Assembly (NCBI GenBank): GCA_021325525.1
Contig: JAJPHB010000040.1
Coordinates: 1 to 55,175, forward strand
Source of the DNA: Alphaproteobacteria bacterium
GTDB lineage: Bacteria; Pseudomonadota; Alphaproteobacteria; ATCC43930; CGMCC-115725
Length of the DNA: 55,175 nucleotides
Direction of reading: 5' to 3'
Of this stretch, positions 29,716 through 41,838 are shown in pieces. A model generated the notes under the pieces. It was given only the letters and a program-made list of their open reading frames with translations. It did no database searches and was not told the DNA's origin. Positions within the stretch are counted from its first letter, which is position 1. Each line of letters begins with the position of its first letter. Position numbers and translations under genes: made by a program.

Positions 29716-30612
29716 ATGGGAATGGAACGAAAGAAGGCATCGGACTTTCCCCAAGGGCTCCTCGACCTCTTCGACGGCTATGTCCACGGTCGCATCAGCC
29801 GGCGGCGTTTTTTGAACAAAGCCCAAAACTATGCCGTCGGCGGCCTCACGGCGGCAGCGCTCCTGCAGATGCTCAAGCCGAATTACGCCTGGGCCATCCA
29901 AGTTCAGCCGGACGACAAGCGCATCAAAGCCGAGACCGTGACGGTGCCGTCGCCACGGGGAAACGGCACGATCCGCGGTTATCTTGTCCGGCCCGCAACG
30001 GCGGCCGTATTGCCGGCCGTGCTCGTCGTGCACGAAAACCGGGGCCTCAACCCCTATATCGAGGATGTGGCCCGGCGGCTTGCCGTCGCCGATTTCATCG
30101 CCTTCGCCCCTGACGCCCTGACCTCGCTCGGCGGCTATCCCGGCGACGACGAGAAGGCGCTGGCGCTGTTCAACCGGCTCGACCACGGCAAGATCCTCGA
30201 GGATTTTCTCGCTGCGGCGCGGTGGCTGAAATCGCGGCCGGACAGCACCGGCAAGCTGGGCGCCGTCGGCTTCTGCTTCGGCGGCGGCATCGTCAACCAG
30301 CTGGCGGTACGGATGGGATCCGATCTCGATGCGGCGGTGCCATTCTACGGCGCCCAGCCGAGCGCCGCCGATGTCGCGAAGATCAAGGCGCCGATCAACG
30401 CGCAGTACGCCGAGCTCGACACCCGCATCACGGGAGGATGGCCGGATTTCGATGCCGCGCTGACGCGGGCGCATGTGCCGCATGAGGGGCACATCTACAA
30501 GGGCGCCAATCACGGCTTCCACAACGACACGACGCCGCGCTACGACGAAGCGGCGGCCACGGAAGCCTGGAAGCGCACGCTCGATTGGTTCAACGAGTAT
30601 CTGCGCGGCTGA
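29716..30612 (+). CDS. Dienelactone hydrolase family protein with Tat-type signal
   Basis: The 298-residue alpha/beta hydrolase has the dienelactone hydrolase triad: nucleophile Cys187 in GAVGFCFGGG, Asp235 in YAELDTRITG and His266 in GANHGFHND. The core opens with RGYLVRPA and AVLVVHENRGLNPYIEDVAR, as in the family. The N terminus carries HGRISRRRFLNKAQNYAVGG and a hydrophobic stretch ending YAWA at about residue 60, which is a twin-arginine export signal. The enzyme therefore probably works in the periplasm on an ester or lactone of unknown identity. Two nearby ATG codons (29716 and 29722) are possible; GGCAGAGG precedes the first. It stands alone on its strand except for the small lipoprotein 133 bp downstream. 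Confidence 0.92.
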   Translation: MGMERKKASDFPQGLLDLFDGYVHGRISRRRFLNKAQNYAVGGLTAAALLQMLKPNYAWAIQVQPDDKRIKAETVTVPSPRGNGTIRGYLVRPATAAVLPAVLVVHENRGLNPYIEDVARRLAVADFIAFAPDALTSLGGYPGDDEKALALFNRLDHGKILEDFLAAARWLKSRPDSTGKLGAVGFCFGGGIVNQLAVRMGSDLDAAVPFYGAQPSAADVAKIKAPINAQYAELDTRITGGWPDFDAALTRAHVPHEGHIYKGANHGFHNDTTPRYDEAAATEAWKRTLDWFNEYLRG

Positions 30613-30745
30613 TGTCCGGATTCTTTTCTCCCGAGGGCCCTTCCGAACGCAAGTGCTCGCTGCGCGCGCAAAGAGACGACGGAACGGCGCAGTGCGCCCC
30701 TTGTTCCACCTTGGCTGGGCCAGGGATCGATCGAAGGAGGTCGGA

Positions 30746-30973
30746 ATGCTTGGAGTTCATCTCTCGATCGCGGCCCTGATCGGCGTTCTCGCGCTGGCCT
30801 CGGCTTGCTCGCAAGATCTGGGGCAGACGCAGGCAGCGGCCAGGGCATATTATGCCGGGCGGGCGACACCGACCTGCAACACCGCCGGAGGTCGTGAGGA
30901 TCTCGTGGTGGAAGAGCAATGCGCGATAAACGCGCGCCATCAGAGCGGCGGCGACAACCGGAATCCGCGATAG
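30746..30973 (+). CDS. Small predicted lipoprotein, function unknown
   Basis: A 75-residue product with a hydrophobic leader IAALIGVLALASACSQ; ASAC forms a lipobox with Cys21 as the modified residue. The mature part is about 55 residues, polar, with two further cysteines (in TPTCNTAGG and EEQCAINARH) that could form a disulfide. The start is well supported: a near-perfect AAGGAGGT lies 5 bases before the ATG. A strong intrinsic terminator follows 56 bases after the stop, so this is a complete single-gene unit. I recognise no family. Confidence 0.75.
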   Translation: MLGVHLSIAALIGVLALASACSQDLGQTQAAARAYYAGRATPTCNTAGGREDLVVEEQCAINARHQSGGDNRNPR

Positions 30974-31028
30974 CGATGTCCAGCCCGCAATGATCTCGCC
31001 GCGGCCGCGAGGCCGGCGCCGAGAACAA

Positions 31029-31056
31029 GGGCGGCAGTCCGAGACTGCCGCCCTTT
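31029..31056 (+). terminator. Rho-independent terminator after the small lipoprotein gene
   Basis: GGGCGGCAGTC and GACTGCCGCCC form a perfect 11-bp stem with a three-base loop (CGA), followed by TTT. It marks the end of the lipoprotein transcript and lies between two opposing genes, so it may also help end the M81 transcript from the other side. Confidence 0.8.
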
Positions 31057-31200
31057 CCCATTGAGCGACCGAGGTGCGGTTTCGCTCCTCCTGCAAACGC
31101 CGCTGCCGAATTCGCGTTCCGCGCGATCGCCTTGTCGGCCGAGCGGCTGCTGGAGCTTCCGCATCCGCCTGGGCGGCCTCGACGGCCTGACGCAGACGCG

Positions 31201-32651
31201 TCAGGCGAACGGGTCGGCGACTTTCGGCCAATAAGGCCGGGTCAGCTTGCTGTAGGGAATGGCGGTGAAGTCCGGACTCAAGGCGCCGGGCGGCGCGGCG
31301 TAGAGAATGGCCTTGGCGATCGGAGCGAAGCCGGCATGAAAGTGCTGCGTCGACTTGACGATGACGAGCTTGCGCCGGGTGGGATCGAGACCGAGCCCGG
31401 TCATGCCCTCGGGATGAAACACCTGCGTGCGTAAGCTGGTGAGCACGAGGTCGATGCCGTCGGCCGCGACCCAGGCCGAGGCCCCCATCTCGACCGGCGC
31501 CTGGCCGAACCGTTGCGTGAGGCGGTCGGCCAGCCCCTTCACGGTCACCCTGAGGTCGACCGGGTCGCCCGAGGCCGGCCCCGACTTGCCGCCGATCCGC
31601 AGCTCGAAAGTGGCGCCGAGCCCGGCCTCCATCGCGGACCGCACGGCGACCGGGTCCCAGTAGAACGCGCTCGCGACGTTGCGCAGCCCGCGCTCCCGCA
31701 CCCGCTTCAGGAAGAAGGTCGCATCGCCCGGCGCACCCCCGCCGGCATTGTCCGAGACGTCGGCGATGACGACCGGCCCACCATCGATCGCGAGGGCGCG
31801 GTCGAGCGCCTCGTCCATTGTCAGAAAGCGGGGCGCGATCGCCTCGCGCATGGCGACGAACTCCTCGCCGAGGCGGCGGGCGAGGCGCTCGGCCTTGCCG
31901 CGGTCGCCATCGGCGATGACGACCACCTTCGCGCCGATCTCGGCGACATCGCCCCAGGGGAAGCCGTGGCCGAGGGAGACCGACAGGATGCCGTCGCGTC
32001 CCTCGAGCGCCAGCATGCGATCGACGAAGCCGCGCAGCGGCTGCTCTGTGGTGCGATAGGTGTTGATCATCCGGCAGTCGAAGCTTGCCATGACCGGGCG
32101 AGTCCGGCCGGTCGCGGCGTCGGCGAGCAGCGAGAAGAGATCCTCGGCCCGTGCCGGAATGTCGATATGCGGGTACTCCTTGTAGGCGACGAGCGCGGTC
32201 GCATGGCGCAGCATCGCCTCGGTAATATGGCAGTGAAGATCGAGCTCGGCGCCGATCGGGACATTTGCGCCGACAATCTCCCGGACGCGCGCCAGGATGT
32301 CACCCTCGCAGTCGTCGTAGCCGGCGGCCACCATGGCGCCGTGCAAGGCGAGCGCGACGATATCGACCGGCATCGCGCGCCGCAGGTCGGCCAGGATTTC
32401 GTCGCGGAACTCCTCGTAGACAGAGCGGACGACGATCCCGCCGGGCTCGGCGAAGGCGCACAGGCTTTCCGCCACCTCCCAGCCGCGCTCCTCGGCCCGG
32501 CGACGCCAGACATTGAGCTGCGCCGAGCAATAGTTCTCCGGGCGCCGCGTCGCATCGCCATGGGCGATGAACCCTTCGGCGAAGGCATGCCGTCCGGTCG
32601 GAATGGGCGCGAAGGTATTGGTCTCGGTGTCGAGGCCGGCAATGAACACCT

Positions 32652-32655
<4 letters not shown>
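31201..32655 (-). CDS. M81 family metallopeptidase (MlrC-like)
   Basis: The 484-residue product has the MlrC N-terminal domain and C-terminal domain. It opens KVFIAGLDTETNTFAPIPTG, as the family does. The metal site is visible as GAELDLHCHITEAM (Asp-X-His) with a further His in YKEYPHIDIPARA, and a conserved DVSDNAGGGAPGD loop follows near residue 295. MlrC of microcystin degraders cleaves linear microcystin tetrapeptide products that contain D- and modified residues; other M81 proteins occur in operons with dipeptide ABC importers, as here. The start overlaps the stop of the fused ATPase gene (ATGA), so it is translationally coupled. Likely role: cytosolic hydrolysis of the imported peptide. 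The precise substrate is unknown. Confidence 0.92.
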
Positions 32656-34750
<2,095 letters not shown>

Positions 34751-34754
<4 letters not shown>

Positions 34755-35662
34755 CGACCGCGCAGGCGGGGATCGAAGATGTCGCGCAATCCGTCGCCGA
34801 GGAGGTTGAATCCGACGGCGGTGACAAGGATCGCCAAGCCGGGGAAGGTCGGGTACCACCACTGATCGAGCAGGTAGTCGCGGCCGTTGCTGACCATCGC
34901 GCCCCATTCCGCGGTCGGCTGCTGCGCTCCGAGGCCGATGAAGCTCAGCGCCGAGGCGGTCAGGATGGCGCCGCCGATGTCGAGCGTGCTCTGCACGATG
35001 ATGGGGGCGAGCGCGTTGGGCACGATGTGGCGGCGGACGATGGTCAGCGGCCGCGCGCCGAAGCTGATCGCAGCCTTGACGTAAGGCCGCTCGCGCAGGG
35101 CCAGCGCCTGTCCGCGCGCCAAGCGCACATAGAACGGGATGCGGACGATGGCGATCGCCAGCATCGCGTTGACGAGATCGGGGCCGAGCGCCGCGGCGAG
35201 GGCGATCGCCATGACGAAGGAAGGAAAGGAGAGGACGACGTCCATGATCCGCATGATCACGGTGTCGGTGCGCCCGCCGACGAGCCCGGAGAAAGCGCCA
35301 AGAACCGTGCCGGCGCCCATCGAGATGCCGACTACGGCAAGGCCGACCGGGATCGAGACGCGCGAGCCGTAGATGATGCGCGAGAGGAGATCGCGCCCGA
35401 CCTCGTCCGTACCGAAGAGATGGGCGAGGCTGGGCGGCGCGAGACGATGCAGGAGGTCGAGGCGATTGGGATCGTAGGGAGCAAGCCAGGGAGCGCCCAG
35501 GATGAGGATCGCGGCGAAGGCGATGATGGCGAGGCCGAGCATCGCGAGGGGGCTGCGGCGCAGTCGATAGCGGATATAGCGCCAGTCGATACCGCCGACC
35601 CCAGGCGCCGCGGATGCGGCAGGATCGCTCTCGCCGAGCGCCGTCTTCTGCGTTGCCGCCAT
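34751..35662 (-). CDS. ABC importer permease, DppC type
   Basis: A 303-residue inner-membrane protein with six predicted spans. The N-terminal helix follows WRYIRYRLRRSPLAMLGLAI, and the DppC/OppC signature HLFGTDEVGRDLLSRIIYGS is present at about residue 88. The ATPase-contact EAA-like loop is YVKAAISFGARPLTIVRRHI (about 200), followed by a late GDGLRDIFDPRLRGR, which is the classic family ending. It pairs with the upstream DppB protein to form the channel. The stop overlaps the ATPase start by 4 bases, and the ATG at 35662 overlaps the last base of the upstream stop codon. Confidence 0.93.
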
Positions 35663-36672
35663 CAGCCGACCGCCCGGATTTGCGGATCGAGGAACATGTA
35701 GGTGAGGTCGACCGCGAGGTTGACGAGGACATAGGCGGTCGAGGCGACGACCGTGAAGCCCATGATCGCCGGGAAGTCGAGGGCGGCGATCGACTGGACG
35801 ACGTAGTTGCCCATGCCTGGCCAGGCGAAAACCGTTTCGGTCAGCACCGCGCCGTAAAGTAGATCGCCGAAGGCGAGGCCGATCATCGTCACCGAGGGGA
35901 TGAGCGCATTGCGCAGCGCATGATCGAGGACGATTTGCGCGCGCGACAGCCCGCTCGCCTTGGCCGTCCTCACATAGTCCTCCTGCAGCACCTCCAGCAT
36001 CGCCGAGCGGATCTGGCGGGTGACGATGCCGAGGTGAACGAAGCCGAGGGTGAGCGCCGGCAGGAAGAGGTGCGCGAGCGCGCTCGCCAAGGCCGGCCAA
36101 TTTCCGGTCAGCGCCGCATCGAGCGTATAGAATCCCGTGAGGTGGAGCGGCGGCGGCCCGTCGATCCGGCCGGAACCGGGAAAGATGCCGAGCCGGCCGT
36201 AGAAGAGATAGATGAGGAGGAGACCGAGCCAGAATGCCGGCGTCGAGATTCCGGTGACCGATAGGGTCCGCGTCACCTGATCGACGGCGCGGTCCTTGGC
36301 AATGGCCGAGAGGACGCCGAGCGGGACTCCGAGCAGAATCGCAAAGAGAAGCGCCGCCACCGCGAGCTCGATGGTCGCCGGAAAGAAGAGGACGAGATCA
36401 TCGAGGACCGGCCGCTGCGTGAGGATCGAGATGCCGAGATCGCCCTGGGCGAGATGGCGCAGATAAGCGAGGTACTGGACGGCGAGCGGCTTGTCGAGGC
36501 CGAGCACCGCCCGCATATGCGCCACCACCTCGTTGCTGGCCCGCTCGCCCGCCATCATCCGCGCGGGATCGCCCGGGATCATGTGCGAGATCGCGAAAGT
36601 GACGAGGCTGACGCCGAAGACGACGAACACCAGCAAGATGAGGCGCCGGCGCACGACATTGGCGAAGGACAT
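35662..36672 (-). CDS. ABC importer permease, DppB type
   Basis: A 336-residue permease with six spans. It shows the DppB opening RRRLILLVFVVFGVSLVTFA followed by SHMIPGDPARMMAGE, and the EAA-type loop DYVRTAKASGLSRAQIVLDH (about 224-243), then the GDLLYGAVLTETVFAWPGMG motif of the family. It ends VDLTYMFLDPQIRAVG, typical of DppB. It is the first permease of the operon, 111 bp after the binding-protein gene, and pairs with DppC. Confidence 0.93.
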   Translation of the reverse strand: MSFANVVRRRLILLVFVVFGVSLVTFAISHMIPGDPARMMAGERASNEVVAHMRAVLGLDKPLAVQYLAYLRHLAQGDLGISILTQRPVLDDLVLFFPATIELAVAALLFAILLGVPLGVLSAIAKDRAVDQVTRTLSVTGISTPAFWLGLLLIYLFYGRLGIFPGSGRIDGPPPLHLTGFYTLDAALTGNWPALASALAHLFLPALTLGFVHLGIVTRQIRSAMLEVLQEDYVRTAKASGLSRAQIVLDHALRNALIPSVTMIGLAFGDLLYGAVLTETVFAWPGMGNYVVQSIAALDFPAIMGFTVVASTAYVLVNLAVDLTYMFLDPQIRAVG

Positions 36673-36783
36673 CGGACGGGCCGACCGCGGGTCACGCCGC
36701 CGGCGCCCGGCCGCAGCGCGCGTGGCTGCGCGCCGTGGCCGAGCGAACGCGCCGCATCCGGCGCCTCTCGCGCCGAGAGGCGC

Positions 36784-38352
36784 TCATTCCTTCGACATCG
36801 AGGCGATGTTCCAGATCTGCAGCAGCATCGGGTTGTAGACGTAACCCTTGACGTTGTCGCGCATCGCGAACTGGTAGTTGCGCTGGTAGAGGAGGATATA
36901 GGGCGCCTCGGCGACGGCGATGCGTTGCGCCTCCTGATAGAGCTTGGTCCGCTCGCCCTGGTCGACGGTCGCCGTGGCCTTGCGGATGAGCTCGTCGACT
37001 TTGGGATTGCTGTAGAAGGCGCGGTCGCCGGGCAGGCCCTTGAGCTTTGAGTCGAACCAGAAGTTCATGAACATCGACGGGTCGGCGTAATCGGGCGTCC
37101 AGTTGCCGACGGCGATGTCGAAATCGCCTTCGTTGAGCTTGGAGCGCATCGTCGGATAGGCGAATTCCTGCAGGTCGACCTTGATCCCGACGGCGCCGAG
37201 CGCCTGCTGAACGACGAGGCCGAGCGGCTCCCAAGTGGGGTCGGTCTTGGCGTAGAGATAGCCGAGCTTCACGTTCTTGACGCCGGCCTCGGCAAGGAGC
37301 GCCTTGGCCTTCTGCGGATCGTAGCTGTATTGCATGACCGACGGATCGTGCCCCCACATCCCATCGGGAATCGCCCCGCGCATCTGCTCCGCCTGGCCGA
37401 GCAGGATGCCGTCGATGATGCCCTTGTAGTCTATGGCGTAGGACAAGGCCTGGCGCACCTTGACCTGGTCGAGGGGCTTGTGCGTGTTGTTGAGGTAAAG
37501 ATAGGTCACCTGGAAGCTCGGCTCGTCGACGATCTTGATGCCCTTCTCGCCCTTCAGCGCCTTGAGCTGGTCGATTGGAATGTCCTCGGCGATGTCGAGA
37601 TCGCCCTTCTCGAGCTGAAGGCGGCGGGCCGATGCCTCCTTGACGATCTTGATGACGACGCTCTTGAACGCGGGCTTCGCGCCCGCGTAATGCGGATTGG
37701 GCGCCATCGCGATCTGCTGGCCTTTCTCCCAGTGGGTGACCTCGAAGGCGCCGCTGCCCATGGTGTGGTCGGCAAGATAGGCTTGGCCCATATCGCCGTT
37801 CGTCTCGTGCTTCATGACGTTGGGATCGACGATGCTGCCGGCGTCGTCGACGAGGGCTGAGAGGAAGGGCGCGAAAGGTTCCTTCAAGGTGAAGCGGACG
37901 GTGTGCGGATCGACGACGTCGATCGCGCCGATCTGCTCGAAGATCGAGTATGGCCCTTTCTTGATCTTCAGCACGCGCTCGAAGCTGAACTTGACCGCGG
38001 CAGCGTCGACCGGCGAGCCGTCGGCAAATTTGTGCCCGTCGACGAGCGTGAAGGTATAAGTCTTGCCGTCGGGACTGGCCTCCCACGACTTCGCCAGCTC
38101 GCCCTCGACATTTGTGCTGCCCTTGCCGTCGACGACCTTGAAGCGGACGAGGCGCTCATAGGCGGGATAGGTTGCGGTCCAGCTATTGTTGGTGACGGTC
38201 ACCGCCGGGTCGAGGTTGTCGGGATCGCCCGACTTGCCGATCACCAGCGTATCGCGGTCGGTCGCACCCGCTGGCGGCGCCATCGCTGCGGAAACGAAGA
38301 GCGCGGCGGAGGCCGCCCCAAGAGCCGAAATCCAGTTCGCGAGCGCGGCCAT
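36784..38352 (-). CDS. Periplasmic substrate-binding protein, family 5 (peptide/nickel type)
   Basis: The 522-residue product has a Sec signal peptide (hydrophobic ISALGAASAALFVSAAMA, cleavage near PPAGA-TD) and a full cluster C binding-protein body. Family 5 features are GKSGDPDNLDPAVTVTNNSW, LAKSWEASPDGKTYTFTLVD, GHKFADGSPVDAAAVKFSFE and a late DIAVGNWTPDYADPSMFMNF. It captures the transported compound in the periplasm for the DppBC channel. The start follows GGAGGGA. It is the first gene of a five-gene operon that ends with the M81 peptidase. The ligand is unknown; family members bind di- and oligopeptides, opines, nickel complexes or glutathione. Confidence 0.94.
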   Translation of the reverse strand: MAALANWISALGAASAALFVSAAMAPPAGATDRDTLVIGKSGDPDNLDPAVTVTNNSWTATYPAYERLVRFKVVDGKGSTNVEGELAKSWEASPDGKTYTFTLVDGHKFADGSPVDAAAVKFSFERVLKIKKGPYSIFEQIGAIDVVDPHTVRFTLKEPFAPFLSALVDDAGSIVDPNVMKHETNGDMGQAYLADHTMGSGAFEVTHWEKGQQIAMAPNPHYAGAKPAFKSVVIKIVKEASARRLQLEKGDLDIAEDIPIDQLKALKGEKGIKIVDEPSFQVTYLYLNNTHKPLDQVKVRQALSYAIDYKGIIDGILLGQAEQMRGAIPDGMWGHDPSVMQYSYDPQKAKALLAEAGVKNVKLGYLYAKTDPTWEPLGLVVQQALGAVGIKVDLQEFAYPTMRSKLNEGDFDIAVGNWTPDYADPSMFMNFWFDSKLKGLPGDRAFYSNPKVDELIRKATATVDQGERTKLYQEAQRIAVAEAPYILLYQRNYQFAMRDNVKGYVYNPMLLQIWNIASMSKE

Positions 38353-38518
38353 AGTCCCTCCTCCCGTCCGAATGCCTCCGACGAGTGTAGATTAGGGCCG
38401 CGAATCCGGCGCGACAATTCTCTCTCATGGGAGTCCAATGGCTCACGGCCGGAGCAAGGGGCGGCGCGACCCGCACCCGGTGCGTCATCACTCAGCGGCG
38501 CGAAGAGCGGACCGGCGC

Positions 38519-39766
38519 TCAGCCCGGCGGAGCATGCGGCGTTTCCCAGTAGTGATGCGCGTATTGGAGCCGGCACGCCTCTTGGAGCTCCGCCTCGTCT
38601 CGTCGCGCCGCACCGGCCCGACCGGGCGCCATGGACGAGAGATCCATCGGCGCCTCGCCGGTGAGGATCCATTGCGCCAGCACCTCGCCGACAGCGGGCG
38701 CGATCGACAAGCCGCCGACACAACACCCGCCGGCGACAAAGAGGCCGCGCGCTTCGGGAACGGGCCCGACGCTGTGCTCGCCATCCGCGGTCATCGTCGG
38801 CAGGCCGCCTCGATGCTCCCGCACGCGGATGTCGCCGCCGAGCTTCGCGAAAATCGGCAACTGCTCGCGCACCCTCCCCGCAAGCGCCCGCAGAATCTCG
38901 AGATCCAAGGGCATGTCCTTGATGTCGAACGAGCTCGTCAACGCGCTCATGCTGTATTGCAGCGGCCGTTCCTCGTAACCCCCGAGCATGAGCCCGCCAT
39001 GGTCGGGCCTGACATAGACATTGGCGTCGATGATGCGGGTGATCGACTGAGTGGGCTCGACGCCGGCGATCGGCTCGGTGATCAGCAGCTGGTGCCGCGT
39101 CGGCACCATCGGCGCATGGGCGCCGCTCAGCGCCGCTACTTGCCGCGCCCATGCGCCGGCGGCGTCGACGACGACGGAGCAACGGATCGCGCCCTTGTCG
39201 GTCACCACCCTGTCGACGGCACCGTTCTTCACCTCGATGGCGCGCACCATGGTGTGCGGCAGCATCGTTGCGCCGAGGCATTCGGCCGCGCGCGCATAGC
39301 CGACCGGGATCTGCGCGGGATCGAGATAGAGATCGGTTGGTGAATAGGTGACGGCGCGGATGCCGGTGGTCTCGAGAAAGGGCATGCGCCTCTTGGCCTC
39401 GCTCGGCGAGACGAAGTCGAGTTCGACGCCGACCGCCCTGCCGCGTGCCACCTCGGCAGCGAGCTGAGCTTCGTGCTCGGCCGTCCGCGCGATCTTGAGG
39501 GCACCCGATTGGTGATAGACCAGCCTCTCGCCGGTGTCGCGCGCGAAGGTCTCGATCTTCCTCACCGCCATCATTGCGAGGCGCGTCATCAAATCCGATC
39601 GCCGCACTTGCGAGGTAAGCCCCGCCGCGCGCGGCGAGGTCTGGGAGGCGAGATCCGCCTTGTCGAGGAGGGCCACGCTGCCCTTGTGCTCCCGGGCAAG
39701 ATGGAAGGCGACGCTCGAACCCAGCGCTCCCGACCCGACCACGACGATGTCGCTTTCGCTGATCAT
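38519..39766 (-). CDS. DAO-family FAD-dependent oxidoreductase (sarcosine/glycine/D-amino acid oxidase-like)
   Basis: A 415-residue flavoprotein. The dinucleotide-binding motif is DIVVVGSGALGSSVAFHLA with the acidic strand end ALLDKAD, and the family's arginine-rich region SQTSPRAAGLTSQVRRSDL follows. The C terminus has GLFVAGGCCVGGLSIAPAVG, the second FAD contact. Proteins of this family oxidise N-methyl or D-amino acids or heterocyclic amines. The ATG at 39766 follows AAGGAGAGG and overlaps the ATPase stop (ATGA), so it is the last gene of the second importer operon and is translationally coupled. Inferred role: oxidising the imported compound or an amino acid released from it. No signal peptide is seen. 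Confidence 0.88.
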   Translation of the reverse strand: MISESDIVVVGSGALGSSVAFHLAREHKGSVALLDKADLASQTSPRAAGLTSQVRRSDLMTRLAMMAVRKIETFARDTGERLVYHQSGALKIARTAEHEAQLAAEVARGRAVGVELDFVSPSEAKRRMPFLETTGIRAVTYSPTDLYLDPAQIPVGYARAAECLGATMLPHTMVRAIEVKNGAVDRVVTDKGAIRCSVVVDAAGAWARQVAALSGAHAPMVPTRHQLLITEPIAGVEPTQSITRIIDANVYVRPDHGGLMLGGYEERPLQYSMSALTSSFDIKDMPLDLEILRALAGRVREQLPIFAKLGGDIRVREHRGGLPTMTADGEHSVGPVPEARGLFVAGGCCVGGLSIAPAVGEVLAQWILTGEAPMDLSSMAPGRAGAARRDEAELQEACRLQYAHHYWETPHAPPG

Positions 39767-41838
39767 GACCTCTCCTTGCTTTCGGCGCCGCGAGGTTCGA
39801 CCGTTCGCTGCTTTCCGGCCGCCGGCTGAAGGCGCGCGAGATCGGACGGTGCAATATGGCAATGATAAAGGTGGCCCGCCGCGTCGCGCTGCCAAGGCGG
39901 AACCTGATCGCGGCAGATGTCGCCGAGATAACGCGGGCAGCGCGTATGAAAGCGGCAGCCGGAAGGCGGATTGGACGGGCTCGGAATGGTGCCGTGAAGC
40001 TTGATCCGCGCGCGGCGCTCACCCTCCGAGATCGCCGGCATCGCCGAGAGCAGCGCTTCGGTATAGGGGTGATGCGGCGGATTGAAGACGGAAGCGGCCG
40101 GTCCGATATCGACGATCTCGCCGAGATACATGACGGCGATCCGGTCGGCGAGATAGCGAACGACGCCGAGATCGTGCGAGATGAAGAGATAGGCGACCGA
40201 TTGGCTCGCCTGGAGCTCGGCGAGGAGATTGAGGATCGCGGCCTGAACGGAGACGTCGAGCGCCGAGGTCGGTTCGTCGCAGAGGACCAGGCGCGGCGCG
40301 CCGGCAAAGGCGCGGGCGATGGCGACGCGCTGTTTGAGGCCGCCGGACAGCGCGCCCGGGCGGAGGTCGAGGTGCTGCGGCCGCAGCCGCACCGACGCGG
40401 CGAGGTGTGCGATCCGCCTCTCGACCTTGGCCTTTTCGCGCAAGCCGGACAGCAGCCGAACGGCGCCGCCGAGAATATGCCGCACGGTGTGGCTCGGATT
40501 GAGCGCCGTGTCCGGGTTCTGGAAGACCATCTGCAGCTCGCGCCGCAGCGCCGGGTCGCGCCCGGCAGCAGCATGCGAGAGCGTCGCCCCGTCGAGCGCG
40601 ATCCGCCCCGCCGTGGGTTCGATCAGTCCGACGATGCATTTGGCGAGCGACGACTTGCCGCTTCCCGATTCCCCGACAAGGCCCAGCACCTCGCCGCGTC
40701 GCACCGCGAAGGACACGTCGGCAACGACCGTCGCGGCGGTGCCCGTTGAGCGGTAGGTCTTGACCAGATGCTCGATTTCGAGCAGCACCGGCTGGTTCGC
40801 CTCGACCGCTTGCGCTGCGCCGCGGTCGCTGGGTGCTATCGCCGGCACCTCCTCATGGAAGAAGCAGCGGGTCGAGCGCTGCGCCGCCACCGCATAAGGC
40901 GGCGGAGGCTCGGCGCGGCAGCGCTCGCGCGCCAGCGGGCAGCGCGGCGCATAGACGCAAGCATTGATGGCAGCGGTGCCGAGCGGCGGCAGCGAGCCCG
41001 GTATGGGATCGAGACGGTGGCTGTCCTTGCGCATGCCGAGCCGCGGCACGCAGCGCAGCAGCGCCAGCGTATAGGGATGGCGCGGATCGGCAAAGAGCTC
41101 CTGAGCCGGACCCTCCTCGATGAGGCGCCCCGCATAGAGGACGCCGACCCGCTCGCAGAGCCGCGCGACGATGCCGAGATTGTGGCTGATGAACAGGATC
41201 GCGGTCTTGAACTCGGCCCGCAGCTGGGCCACGAGGTCGAGCACCTCCGCCTCGACCGTGGCGTCGAGGCCGGTCGTCGGCTCGTCGAGGACAAGAAGAT
41301 CCGGATCGGTGGCGAGCGCCATCGCGAACATGATGCGCTGCTGCTGTCCGCCGGACAGCTCGTGCGGGTAGCGCCGCACCACCCGGTCGGGATCCGAAAT
41401 CTGCACTTGCCGCAGCATCTTCTGCGCAGCCTCGCGCGCGTCGCGCCGGCTGAGGCCGCGGTGGTACTCGTAAACCTCGGCGACTTGGCGTCCGACGGTG
41501 AGCGAAGGGTTCAGGGCGCTGCCCGGATCCTGATAGACCATGGCCATGCGGTCGCCGCGCAGCGCCCTCAGCTTGGCCGGGCTCGCGCGCAGCAGGTCCT
41601 CGCTCTGGGCGAAGACGATCCGGCCGGCCTCGACGACGGCGTTTTCCGGCAGATAGCGCATGATCGCCATGGCCACCGTCGTCTTGCCGCAGCCGGATTC
41701 GCCGACGAGGCCGTAGGCCTCGCCCCGCCTTATCTCGAGCGAAACGTCGCTGACGACGCGCAGGGTTTGGCCACGACGACGATAGCTGATGATGAGGCCA
41801 TCGACCTCGAGCGCCAGATCTGTCGCCGCGCCGCTCAC
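39763..41838 (-). CDS. Fused double ATP-binding protein of the second peptide-type ABC importer
   Basis: A 691-residue fusion of two oligopeptide-type ABC ATPases. The first half has Walker A GLVGESGCGKTTVAMA, signature ELSGGQQQRIMFAMA and Walker B LLVLDEPTTGLDA; the second has GLVGESGSGKSSLAKC, signature ALSGGLKQRVAIARA (Leu-Lys in place of the usual Gln-Arg) and LVLCDEPTSALDVS. Cys-containing tails close each half (NACVYAPRCPLARERC and SGCRFHTRCPRYLGDIC), as in OppD/OppF. Translation starts at GTG (41838), which overlaps the stop of the upstream permease as GTGA. The stop overlaps the oxidoreductase start. It has the same domain order as the fused ATPase at 32652-34754 but is clearly a separate paralogue. 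Confidence 0.92.
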   Translation of the reverse strand: MSGAATDLALEVDGLIISYRRRGQTLRVVSDVSLEIRRGEAYGLVGESGCGKTTVAMAIMRYLPENAVVEAGRIVFAQSEDLLRASPAKLRALRGDRMAMVYQDPGSALNPSLTVGRQVAEVYEYHRGLSRRDAREAAQKMLRQVQISDPDRVVRRYPHELSGGQQQRIMFAMALATDPDLLVLDEPTTGLDATVEAEVLDLVAQLRAEFKTAILFISHNLGIVARLCERVGVLYAGRLIEEGPAQELFADPRHPYTLALLRCVPRLGMRKDSHRLDPIPGSLPPLGTAAINACVYAPRCPLARERCRAEPPPPYAVAAQRSTRCFFHEEVPAIAPSDRGAAQAVEANQPVLLEIEHLVKTYRSTGTAATVVADVSFAVRRGEVLGLVGESGSGKSSLAKCIVGLIEPTAGRIALDGATLSHAAAGRDPALRRELQMVFQNPDTALNPSHTVRHILGGAVRLLSGLREKAKVERRIAHLAASVRLRPQHLDLRPGALSGGLKQRVAIARAFAGAPRLVLCDEPTSALDVSVQAAILNLLAELQASQSVAYLFISHDLGVVRYLADRIAVMYLGEIVDIGPAASVFNPPHHPYTEALLSAMPAISEGERRARIKLHGTIPSPSNPPSGCRFHTRCPRYLGDICRDQVPPWQRDAAGHLYHCHIAPSDLARLQPAAGKQRTVEPRGAESKERS

